A stretch of 64,000 bases of DNA from Bin80 sp965116685 (GTDB lineage: Bacteria; Bacteroidota; Rhodothermia; Rhodothermales; Bin80). Numbering within the stretch: the first letter of the stretch is position 1; every line of letters starts with the position of its first letter. The notes under the pieces were generated by a model. It worked only from the letters and a program-made list of their open reading frames with translations. It was not told where the DNA came from and made no database searches. Below are positions 53,201 through 60,862 of the stretch, one piece after another. The stretch covers positions 3,162,001-3,226,000 of the forward strand of contig OZ220707.1 of NCBI GenBank assembly GCA_965116685.1, read 5' to 3'. The translations under genes and the position numbers were made by a program.

Positions 53201-53364
53201 AAGTGGCGGCGATTGCTCCCGGTGGGGGCGTTGCTTGCTCCAGGGATAAATTCCTCAGAAACCTGCTCCACCAGACTAGGATCCTGATCAAGGTGTGGGC
53301 GGCTGCGCCATAACTTTCGCTCAGATCCTGAAGGAGTGCCGTCAATAACTGGAAGGGATATCAT
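50269..53364 (-). CDS. actB: Alternative Complex III iron-sulfur/molybdopterin-fold subunit ActB
   Basis: About 1031 residues from the ATG at 53364 (MISLPVIDG); a GTG ten codons upstream would overlap actA. A Tat-type signal SNRRHFMQLLGASMAM with a following LAAC lipobox lies ~60 residues in. The long middle is a molybdopterin-oxidoreductase-like domain that lacks the cofactor in known homologues. The C-terminal ~250 residues are a ferredoxin-type subunit: ACTGCNACIVACQAENNI, CQHCENAPCESVCPVAA, TRYCANNCPYKVRRYN, then CSFCVQRI and ATACQQACPAEAITF, supplying four FeS clusters. It carries electrons from ActC to the hemes of ActA. The fusion of both parts is normal for ActB. Confidence 0.93.
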   Translation of the reverse strand: MISLPVIDGTPSGSERKLWRSRPHLDQDPSLVEQVSEEFIPGASNAPTGSNRRHFMQLLGASMAMAGLAACRRPVETIMPFSDRPEELIPGVPLHYATAMNFRGTARPLLAKSYDGRPVKVEGNPDHPNASGSSGVFEQASLLQLYDPDRSKTILRTGSPANWEDFLSLCQRFQIRNRRVAVLAAPDSSATRARLQAQIENQFPDTGWIDYRSEGDDVETLGIQMAYGQPLQPVYDFASADVIVSLDADFLGPHAKNGTWNTSSFAQGRKLNGAQDQMSRLYIAESTYTVTGTMADHRRRMRSDAISDLAGQIAIALGIYSGTNSDSFASSIARDLQTTNGRCVILAGETQPAEVHALCALINHALGAVGTTVTLLDTGAPTQLPQSQALPTLVEEMQAGQIDLLLMLGVNPVYDAPPELNFREAMGRVSDTVHVGMHVDETARASTWHIPLTHYLESWGDGRSWDGTFTPVQPLIAPLYEDARSEIEILSALSSGQYTRGYDLVRETWTSVLGEEDLEAAWRRVLHDGYLQDTGYPSVTAEPAFDGQLPESDPSLELVIRLDPTVLDGSFANNAWCQELPDPITKIVWDNVAVLSPKTAEDRGLVCKYSKGRYYADVVTLTINEHEVELPIWILPGHADDTVSVTLGYGREISTTRPERDTPFWDTDDTTDIYARGTLATGVGTNVAKLRNLLAQPTSTGVQLAATGRKLTIVTTQDHGILDTEARPLIRAATMEEYRSDPAFALQDEAPTPGSDVKTDFSDYPELWKNQHPAKTPAFRDSDYWQNQWGMVIDLNACTGCNACIVACQAENNIQVVGKKEVGNGRELHWLRVDRYFITEGGEDLDADPQIVMQPMPCQHCENAPCESVCPVAATVHSPDGTNQMIYNRCIGTRYCANNCPYKVRRYNFYNWSKTIPETVQMAQNPNVSIRFRGVMEKCSFCVQRIRQTQKRAGLETRPLHRDEVATACQQACPAEAITFGDLNDQESGVSQAMRNPRSYKLLAELNVKPRVSYLARVRNPNQDLEPVESP

Positions 53365-53377
53365 AACACGTTTCCGA

Positions 53378-54025
53378 CTAATAATGGCAGGCACTGCAAT
53401 TCGTTGGTGGGCGAATGCCTTCCTGTTTGATCCGGTTCAAATTGTCTTCCAGAAACCCGGCACTGTGTACGTAGCCCATCGTAGTGATTTCTTCATTTGG
53501 CCGGAGGTACTTTTCGGGCTCTCGATGACACTCGAGGCACCATCCCATGGAGAGCGGCTCCTCAAGTCGTACCACATCCATCTGATCAATTCTGCCATGG
53601 CAGGTTTCGCAGCCAACCCCATTGTTTACATGTACTGCGTGACTGAACTGTGCATAATCGGGTAGTTGATGAACCTTGACCCACGGGATTGATGAGTTGT
53701 CTGCCCAACTGGCTCGCACCGGTGCGAGATCCGTGCTTTGAGGAAGAACAACCTCGTGACAATTCATGCAGGTTTCCGTCGCCGGCACGTTGGAGACATC
53801 GGCGATCTCTACAAAGTTGTGACAATACCGACAATCAAGCCCCAACTGATCTACATGGACACGATGGCTGTAGGGCACGGGCTGTTCGGGTTCGTAGCCA
53901 ACATCGGTGTATTCGGGTGAGAAATAATACCACACCAGAAACACCATAACAACGCCACCGCCAAGCATTGCACCCAAGGACAGGTGCGGGAGTGCGTTAG
54001 ATTTTTTTGGGAAAATTTGGGGCAT
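53378..54025 (-). CDS. actA: Alternative Complex III pentaheme cytochrome ActA
   Basis: A 215-residue protein with one N-terminal anchor helix (SLGAMLGGGVVMVFLVWYY) and five CxxCH heme sites: CRYCH, CMNCH, CETCH, CLECH and CSACH. It is the periplasmic electron-exit subunit of the complex. First gene of the 12-gene operon that ends at 41528; spacing throughout is from a 24-base gap to short overlaps. Confidence 0.95.
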   Translation of the reverse strand: MPQIFPKKSNALPHLSLGAMLGGGVVMVFLVWYYFSPEYTDVGYEPEQPVPYSHRVHVDQLGLDCRYCHNFVEIADVSNVPATETCMNCHEVVLPQSTDLAPVRASWADNSSIPWVKVHQLPDYAQFSHAVHVNNGVGCETCHGRIDQMDVVRLEEPLSMGWCLECHREPEKYLRPNEEITTMGYVHSAGFLEDNLNRIKQEGIRPPTNCSACHY

Positions 54026-54053
54026 TTAAGGGGCAGAACCGTTTCAACCGCAG

Positions 54054-54089
54054 CAAATTTACGACATATTTACTAAGATTTATGTCGTA
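54054..54089 (-). promoter_or_regulatory. act operon promoter box with adjoining palindrome
   Basis: Reading the operon strand, TAAATTTG (54061-54054) fits TAnnTTTG, leaving a leader of about 25 bases before the actA ATG. Immediately upstream is an exact 9-bp inverted repeat, TACGACATA (54060-54068) against TATGTCGTA (54081-54089), separated by 12 bases. The arrangement looks like an operator covering the core promoter. No clear -33 TTG was found. Confidence 0.45.
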
Positions 54090-54302
54090 TCCTCGGAGTC
54101 TGTTCGTAATTCAACAAATCTTAACACCATTTATTTTACCACACAGTCCATCCTTGGCGTGTCATAAGTAAGATGAGGCCACATGCATCCTTTCAGAGGC
54201 AGTGAATTTTTACTGCTTCGCTTATACTTGGAACTTAGAAATAGATTCCCCAAGCAGGTCAATGATTTTAGAGGATTTGAGAAAAAGGAAACTCCTTACC
54301 AT

Positions 54303-57068
54303 ATGATGCAATTCCAAATCAAGATTTATGAAAGAATTTCTGCATGTTTCAGACCAGAACATGAGTTTTGCAATCTTCATCCACTCGTACGAGGGTTCAT
54401 TTCCTTTTCGATCGTAGCAATATTGTCTTTCACATACACGGTGACAGGTACTTCGGCGGGGACGATCGTTGTGAAGGGGAAGTTGGGTCCTACTGCCGAG
54501 TTTGTTTCTCCTGCTCTTTTCAGGGGTGCGGTCCCGTCCTTGGATTCGGATACCTTTTTACGAGCGTCCATTTCTGTATTTGAGCGCGCACGCGCCGACC
54601 GAGTTGAGATCACGACTGTACCCAACGGTGACACAGCTCCCTTGAATGCGGACAATACAAACGATAGTGAGGTGTCGCCACCTAGCCCACCCATCAATTT
54701 TGATGTCAGTTCCGGGGGACCATCCTCCATTCTGATTTCATGGGATCCGCCAGTGGATGACGGGGGATCGCCGATCACTGGATACAGGATTGAGTGGGAA
54801 AATAATTCGACTTGGCAAACCCTGACGACCGAGCGCCCCACAGCGAGAAACTATCGACATACTGGTCTTACGATTTTTACTCCATATCGTTATCGGATCC
54901 GTGCCATCAATGCGGATGGTGAGAGCGACCCTACGGATTTGATCACGGGTGTTCCCGATAATTCTACCGTGCCAAATGAACCCCGGCACTTAACTGCGGA
55001 GGCCCTCAACGCAACCATGATTGAACTGGGATGGTCCTCACCCGATGCAACCGGCAGTACCCGGCCAGTTTCTAGCTACCGAGTTGAGATTTCCCCTGAT
55101 GGACAAACTGGCTGGAGCCATCTCGGGAACAAGAATGAGGGACCAAACACCTATCTCCACAGCTCAATTGCACCTCAAACGACAAATTATTACCGAGTTA
55201 TTGCGGTCAATTCGGTTGGTGAGGGGCCTCCATCAAATGTTGCCAATGCTACGACGGAAGCAGCATCAAAGCCAGATCCGCCCGAAGATTTTGTTGTTGC
55301 GGCAATCGGTCCACGTACGATTCAGCTAACATGGAAGGCTCCATTCAATAACGGAGGGGATCCGATCACCGGGTATCGGATTCTGGTTTCTTCTGATGGG
55401 GGTGTAAATTGGACTGAACTTGTCGCCAATGCGAGTGCAATGACCTACACTCACCGTGATGGACTCTATCCCAATACCATACTCCATTGCCAGGTCTTCG
55501 CGATCAACTCACTAGGGGAGAGTGTCTCCGCATTTGGCATCACTATAACCGATCCTCCCGACGGAACGGAGTTTGCCCCCAGTCCTCCCACGAACTTGGT
55601 GGCCACCCCTACTGAGAATCAAGAAATTCGACTTGCATGGAGCAAACCGTCGGCTGACGGGGGATTACCGATCACTGAATACAGGATTCAGGTCTCCCCC
55701 AATGGAACCAGTAATTGGGAAACTCTCCATGAAGGCCAGTTACCATCAGATAATTTAGTATTCATTGACGGTAGTCCTGACTACCAGGTAGGAGAAACCT
55801 ATTATTATCGGGTCAACGCGAAAAGTGCAAGTTCGGATGGGCAGGGTGGCGAGGTCACATTTTGGAGCCCACCCTCAAGTATCGCCAGTGCCACCATCAT
55901 CGGTATAACCGCACCCGATGCTCCCACTGGTCTGACGGCTACGGCTTCGGGAACGAGCACCATCAATCTATCGTGGACTTCACCCTCAGATACGGGGGGA
56001 GCGGAGATTACCGGGTATCGGATTGAGGTTTCGTCCGATGGGATGACAAACTCCTGGACAGAACTGCAAGCCAATACGGGTAGTGTAGCGACGACCTACG
56101 CTGATGATGGGCTTGAAGCTGGAACCACACGGTATTATCGGGTTCGTGCCATCAACGCGGTTGGGGAGAGTACTCCCTCAAATGTGGCGGATTCCACTAC
56201 GGAAGCGGCCACACTGCAGTTTACCGGGAGCACGGAGGATCAAATCTTCACGGTCAACACCGCTACGCCCGGATACGTCCTTCCAGCCGTATCGGAGGGC
56301 GTGCCTCCGTACGTGTACACATTAACTCCAGATCTATCCGATGGGCTTACCTTCGATGCATCCACTCGTACGATCAGCGGGACGCCGACGGTGGTCATGT
56401 CCTCAACCAGCTATACCTATCAAGCGGCAGACAATGGCACTACGCCCACCAGTCTAATGTTCACAATTGAGATCGTGGAGGCGGTGAGTTTTTCGGGCAT
56501 TCTGGAAGATCAGTTGCTCGCCCGAGGACAGGCCATGGATCCATTGATGTTTCCAGAGGCTTCCGGGGGTGCGGCCCCGATCCGTTATGAACTTATGCCG
56601 GATCTTCCAGAAGGGTTGGTCTTTGACATGGATACCACCCGTACTCTGTCTGGCACTCCTGTGATGGTCACGGAACAACCGGAGTCGTTCAAGTTTCGAG
56701 CCACCGATGTGAATGGTTCGTCGGACAGTTTGATGTTTACGATTGCGGTATTTTCGCCGGTATCCATTGAGCGGGCATCTCTACCGGAGTTGTTTACGGT
56801 GCACAGCAACTATCCGAATCCGTTTTCAATTTCGACCCAACTGGTGTTTGACCTTCCATGGTCTGCGCAGGTGACGGTGGAGGTGATGGATCTAACAGGA
56901 CGGCGTGTGCTGAGCTTGCCGACTGAGGTGGTGGCAGCCGGATGGGAACGCAGCTTATCGCTGAGCGGCCATGGGCTTTCATCAGGGATGTATATGTATC
57001 AATTGATCGCGGCATCTTCCGAAGAGACGTTTGTGCATACCGGCAGTTTCGTACGGCTGCGCTGGTAG
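54303..57068 (+). CDS. multi-domain fibronectin type III protein with T9SS sorting domain
   Basis: About 921 residues if starting at the ATG pair at 54303/54306 (54183 is also in frame). A hydrophobic segment (FISFSIVAILSFTYTV) serves as the signal peptide. Five Fn3 domains follow from ~residue 140, each with a W/L-x-W and YRIxVSxDG pattern: SILISWDPPVDDGGSPITGY is the first. Then come two putative-Ig (He_PIG) domains (TLTPDLSDGLTFDASTRTISGTP and a relative). The tail YPNPFSISTQLVFDLP and DLTGRRVLSLPTEV is a type A T9SS C-terminal sorting domain. The protein is therefore secreted and probably surface attached, with an adhesive or ligand-binding role that I cannot specify. Confidence 0.82.
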   Translation: MMQFQIKIYERISACFRPEHEFCNLHPLVRGFISFSIVAILSFTYTVTGTSAGTIVVKGKLGPTAEFVSPALFRGAVPSLDSDTFLRASISVFERARADRVEITTVPNGDTAPLNADNTNDSEVSPPSPPINFDVSSGGPSSILISWDPPVDDGGSPITGYRIEWENNSTWQTLTTERPTARNYRHTGLTIFTPYRYRIRAINADGESDPTDLITGVPDNSTVPNEPRHLTAEALNATMIELGWSSPDATGSTRPVSSYRVEISPDGQTGWSHLGNKNEGPNTYLHSSIAPQTTNYYRVIAVNSVGEGPPSNVANATTEAASKPDPPEDFVVAAIGPRTIQLTWKAPFNNGGDPITGYRILVSSDGGVNWTELVANASAMTYTHRDGLYPNTILHCQVFAINSLGESVSAFGITITDPPDGTEFAPSPPTNLVATPTENQEIRLAWSKPSADGGLPITEYRIQVSPNGTSNWETLHEGQLPSDNLVFIDGSPDYQVGETYYYRVNAKSASSDGQGGEVTFWSPPSSIASATIIGITAPDAPTGLTATASGTSTINLSWTSPSDTGGAEITGYRIEVSSDGMTNSWTELQANTGSVATTYADDGLEAGTTRYYRVRAINAVGESTPSNVADSTTEAATLQFTGSTEDQIFTVNTATPGYVLPAVSEGVPPYVYTLTPDLSDGLTFDASTRTISGTPTVVMSSTSYTYQAADNGTTPTSLMFTIEIVEAVSFSGILEDQLLARGQAMDPLMFPEASGGAAPIRYELMPDLPEGLVFDMDTTRTLSGTPVMVTEQPESFKFRATDVNGSSDSLMFTIAVFSPVSIERASLPELFTVHSNYPNPFSISTQLVFDLPWSAQVTVEVMDLTGRRVLSLPTEVVAAGWERSLSLSGHGLSSGMYMYQLIAASSEETFVHTGSFVRLRW

Positions 57069-57146
57069 GCGGTGGGTATGAACTGCAAAGCGGATTCGAC
57101 GAATTTTCCATAGCCTCGTTTGGAGAGGGGCTCTGAATGAGCTGTG

Positions 57147-58535
57147 TCACCTGAGGAGGTTGTTATCTTTCAGTCGATTGGTCATGTGGACAAAGCGATA
57201 AGTAAACATGATTGAAGCGGCCAACAACCCAATGACAAGGCCCCACCAGAATCCTTCGGGTCCCATCTCTAGACCAAACCCGAGTCCAAGGCCAGTGGGC
57301 ATACCAATCAGCCAGTAGGCGATAAACCCCAGTACCATCGGGATCCGTGTATCTTTCAGGCCCCTGAGAGCTCCCAATGCAGTGGCCTGCAGTCCATCAA
57401 AGAGTTGAAAAAGAGCAGCAATGCCAAGTAAGCTGATCACTTGCAATACGGTTTCAAGGTTTGTCGGATCATTTGTGTCCAGGTAGATGCCAACGATAAA
57501 ATTTGGAGCAAGAAAAAACAGGAGTGCTGTGCAGGACATAAAGATGAGGGCTAAAGTCATGCCTGCGTATCCTGAAATTTTTGCGGCATAAAAGTCCTTG
57601 GCCCCAACATTTTGGCCTACCCGGACAGAGGTGGCAAGCCCAATGCCCAGAGGCACCATATAGGCGATCGCGGCACATTGAATGGCAATCTGATGGGCAG
57701 CAATCGGGATTGCCCCATAGGTGCCGATCAAAAAGGCAGTTGCGCTGAAAAGGGTCACTTCAAGTCCAATGGATCCTCCGATTGGAAGTCCCACACGTAG
57801 AAGTTCGCGAAAATAGCTAAAGTCGGGGGTTCGGAGCTTTCGCAGCACTCCATAAGAGCGGTAGGGCTCCTGAAATGCAACATACAGGGCAATGCAGGTG
57901 AACATAAACCAGTGAACAATAGAGGTTGCCCATCCAGTCCCAATGAGTCCAAGACGGGGGAGGCCGAAATTGCCAAACATCAATCCGTAGTTTGCTCCGA
58001 TATTCAGCAGGATGCCCATCACAATGATCATTGTGATGGGAAGCGGGCGGGCAATTGCTTCCACAAAATTACGCAGTGCATTGAACCACATGAAGGGTAG
58101 AAACCCCCACATTGCGGCTTGCAGGTACCCTTCGGCATAGGCCATTGTGGTCGCATCCTGCTGCATGAGGCTCCACGGCAGTTTTGCATTCCACATGATC
58201 AGTAATACAGGAAGGGATAGGAGCGTGGCCAGCCAGAGTGCCTGTCGTGTCGTGCGTCCAATGGGGTCATGCTTTCCAGCACCGTATGCCTGTGAAACCA
58301 TCGGCCCCACGGCCAACAGGATCCCAATCCCGATCAGGGCAAACAAAAAATAGGTGGCATTGCCGAGAGCGACTCCGGCGAGTTCCGGCGCTCCCAGGCG
58401 CCCAACCATCATCACGTCAACAAATCCGTTGCTGATCTGCCCCAGTTGGGTTGCGACAATCGGGATGGAAAGGAGCGAGACCCGGCGGGACTCATTCCAA
58501 ATACCATGGCTTTGGTGACTGTTCACTGGATTCAT
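57147..58535 (-). CDS. norM: MATE-family multidrug/sodium efflux transporter
   Basis: A 462-residue inner-membrane protein with 12 helices in two homologous halves. First half: LSIPIVATQLGQISNGFVDVMMVGRLG and ELAGVALGNATYFLFALIG. Second half: IGGSIGLEVTLFSATAFLIGTYG, AAHQIAIQCAAIAYMVPLGIG and SVRVGQNVGAKDF. These are the NorM-type MATE signatures. It would export cationic drugs or toxins using a sodium or proton gradient. Convergent with the Fn3 gene; divergent from the Big2-LVIVD gene with 35 bases between. Confidence 0.9.
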   Translation of the reverse strand: MNPVNSHQSHGIWNESRRVSLLSIPIVATQLGQISNGFVDVMMVGRLGAPELAGVALGNATYFLFALIGIGILLAVGPMVSQAYGAGKHDPIGRTTRQALWLATLLSLPVLLIMWNAKLPWSLMQQDATTMAYAEGYLQAAMWGFLPFMWFNALRNFVEAIARPLPITMIIVMGILLNIGANYGLMFGNFGLPRLGLIGTGWATSIVHWFMFTCIALYVAFQEPYRSYGVLRKLRTPDFSYFRELLRVGLPIGGSIGLEVTLFSATAFLIGTYGAIPIAAHQIAIQCAAIAYMVPLGIGLATSVRVGQNVGAKDFYAAKISGYAGMTLALIFMSCTALLFFLAPNFIVGIYLDTNDPTNLETVLQVISLLGIAALFQLFDGLQATALGALRGLKDTRIPMVLGFIAYWLIGMPTGLGLGFGLEMGPEGFWWGLVIGLLAASIMFTYRFVHMTNRLKDNNLLR

Positions 58536-58570
58536 ATTTTATTGGCCGTGGATCATGTGTTTGGCAATAG

Positions 58571-60490
58571 ATGTTTATGGGGAGGTTAACTGATTCTCAA
58601 TCAATGCAGCTATTACTTATCGGACTACTTCTACAGGCAAGTTTCCAGTCGGCTCTTCCCGAGCGCGTTGAAATTTCACCAGGATCTGCTTCCTTGGAAG
58701 TGGGTGAGACCACGCGCTTTTCTGCACAGGCATATGATGCGGATAATGAGGTCATCACGGGATTGGAGACTAGGTGGCATATTGCCGAGTCAAGCATTGC
58801 GACGATTAATGAGAGCGGAGAGGTTCGGGGTTTGGCGCCCGGCAGTGCGGTTGTCGTTGCGATCATGGGTGGAAAGCCGGGCTATGCAGAGATTACGATT
58901 GTGGAGGGCGGCGGTACAGAACTCGTTGCCAGCGTGCCGGTCTCTCCAATCTTCTCGGGGACGAGTATGCCGATTAACGTGAAGTTGAATGGTTCAATTC
59001 CAGAGGGCCGTATTCGATTTCTCAGTAGTAATGTTGCGGTTGCGACGGTGGATCGGGATGGTCGTATTCATGCGAAGACGCCAGGTTCATTCACCGTGAC
59101 GATTCGGGCTGCTGGGGCGACGGCTTCTATGGACATGGAGGTTGCCCCGAATCCAGCGGTCTCCTATCAGATTGCACAGAATCGATATATCGTGAGGCAG
59201 GGGGATGTGGTACGTTTTCGTGTTCAAGCAGTTGATGAGAATGGAGAGGAGGTGGACGGGGTTTATCCATCGTGGGAGGCATCGGGTGGGGGAGCATTCA
59301 TGAAAAATGAGGGAGCGGAGGGGGTCTTTGTCGCGGAGGACGCAAGGAATTATACTATTACTGCACATATTGGAGAAGATATTGAGCGATCCATCATCAT
59401 CGCGGCAGAGCCTCGCGTACACAAAGAGACATTAGTCCTGGTCGGGCGTGGTCCAATTGCACATCATCATTCAGGGGACACATGGGTGTTTGAGGGGATA
59501 GATGGTCGTGATTATGCGTATATCGGCACCTTTATGCATGACTGGATGAAGGTTTTTGATGTCACCAATCCAGAGCACCCTGTTTTGACTGATTCAATCC
59601 GAGTCGATGCTCGCCGAATCAATGATGTAAAGATCCACGGGAGTAATCGATTTGCGGTGATTACACGTGAAGGTGCTTCGAATCGTCGCAATGGGATTGT
59701 GATTCTAGATTTATCGAATCCGGCACATCCCGAAATTCTTTCAGAATACACGGCAACCGTCACCGGAGGAGTCCACAATGTGTGGATTGAAGAAGACCTT
59801 GTATATGCATGTCACAACGGGACGAGTGCGCTCCATATCATTGACATTTCTGATCCTGTTCATCCAAGGGAAGTTGGTCGCTGGGAGTTGGACAGAGAGG
59901 AAAAAACCCTGCATGATGTGATCATCCAGCAGGGATATGCCTACCTCTCATACTGGGACGATGGAATTGTGATATTGGATGTAGGTGCGGGATCACACGG
60001 AGGCACAAGGACGGCCCCGGTTATGGTCAGTCGGCTTTCCTATCCAGAAGGCAATACCCACGTCGCATGGAGGCACGGCCAATATCTATTTGTTGGTGAC
60101 GAAATTTTCCCGGATGACTGGGACTCGAGTAAACCAATAGATGCCAGAGGCTACATTCATGTTCTGGATATGTCTGACATGGAGTCTCCGGTAGAGGTTG
60201 CCAGGTACGAGGTGCCAGATGCGGGCGCGCATAACATATGGGTTAAGGATGATCGCCTGTACGTTGGGTATTACCAGGGTGGCTTACGGGTAGTTGATAT
60301 TCGTGGTGAGTTAAGAGGAAATCTTTATCTGCAAGGCCGAGAAATAGCACATGTTATGACTACGGATGAGCAGTCCATGGTGCAGGGATGGCCCATGACC
60401 TGGGGAGCCCAGATCTTCAAGGGGCATATTTATACGTCCGATTTGAACAGTGGACTCTGGATCGCTAGGATGGAGACAATCAGACCGTAG
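58571..60490 (+). CDS. secreted Big2-LVIVD repeat protein
   Basis: A 639-residue protein. The start at 58571 (or 58577) keeps Arg5 before the hydrophobic signal core MQLLLIGLLLQASFQS; a start at 58604 would leave it uncharged. Three Big2/Ig-like modules: ISPGSASLEVGETTRFSAQA, a second with NVAVATVDRDGRIHAKTPGS, and a third around VRFRVQAVDENGEEVDG. From about residue 290, LVIVD repeats with phrases such as YIGTFMHDWMKVFDVTNPEHP, NGIVILDLSNPAHPEI and HIIDISDPVHPREVG. LVIVD proteins are predicted beta propellers on the cell surface. Function is unknown. No anchor or T9SS tail is visible. Confidence 0.78.
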   Translation: MFMGRLTDSQSMQLLLIGLLLQASFQSALPERVEISPGSASLEVGETTRFSAQAYDADNEVITGLETRWHIAESSIATINESGEVRGLAPGSAVVVAIMGGKPGYAEITIVEGGGTELVASVPVSPIFSGTSMPINVKLNGSIPEGRIRFLSSNVAVATVDRDGRIHAKTPGSFTVTIRAAGATASMDMEVAPNPAVSYQIAQNRYIVRQGDVVRFRVQAVDENGEEVDGVYPSWEASGGGAFMKNEGAEGVFVAEDARNYTITAHIGEDIERSIIIAAEPRVHKETLVLVGRGPIAHHHSGDTWVFEGIDGRDYAYIGTFMHDWMKVFDVTNPEHPVLTDSIRVDARRINDVKIHGSNRFAVITREGASNRRNGIVILDLSNPAHPEILSEYTATVTGGVHNVWIEEDLVYACHNGTSALHIIDISDPVHPREVGRWELDREEKTLHDVIIQQGYAYLSYWDDGIVILDVGAGSHGGTRTAPVMVSRLSYPEGNTHVAWRHGQYLFVGDEIFPDDWDSSKPIDARGYIHVLDMSDMESPVEVARYEVPDAGAHNIWVKDDRLYVGYYQGGLRVVDIRGELRGNLYLQGREIAHVMTTDEQSMVQGWPMTWGAQIFKGHIYTSDLNSGLWIARMETIRP

Positions 60491-60862
60491 CAGGGATTGA
60501 AAAACATGGGTCTCACTATATCTATCGAAGACCCAAATTTTGGCGTGGGCTTTGAGGAGTGCATGCTAAAAATTTGGTTCTCTGGGATTTTGACAAGAAT
60601 GGCATGCAACATGAAACCTGTGTCCGTTTTTTCGTCAGATCTCACTGTGCAGCGGCAGGTTTTTTTTCGCCAAAGGGTTTGAAATCGTGAACCTTGCTGT
60701 TTACCTTGCATTGGATGTCGGTAATCCGATAACGTGAAGACCGTTTCAAACACTACCATGCTTAGTGTGCCTGTCCTGTTAAGTCCGCCTCAAATCAATG
60801 TTTTGAGGTTCAGAAAACCGTAATACCAGTCCCTCAATGATCCAGACAGTCAAAAAGTAGTC
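60491..60862. other. intergenic stretch before the repeat protein
   Basis: No supported gene. It contains AAACCTG (about 60615) and CAGGTTTTTTTT (about 60655), which could form a loose terminator for the upstream gene, and a small hairpin CCTCAAA/TTTGAGG near 60788-60808. An ATG at 60838 opens a seven-codon frame that ends at TAG in front of the next gene. Confidence 0.4.

Noticed and set aside
60497..60682. A 61-codon frame after the LVIVD gene
   Set aside because: No ribosome site, no domain, and it spans a possible terminator.
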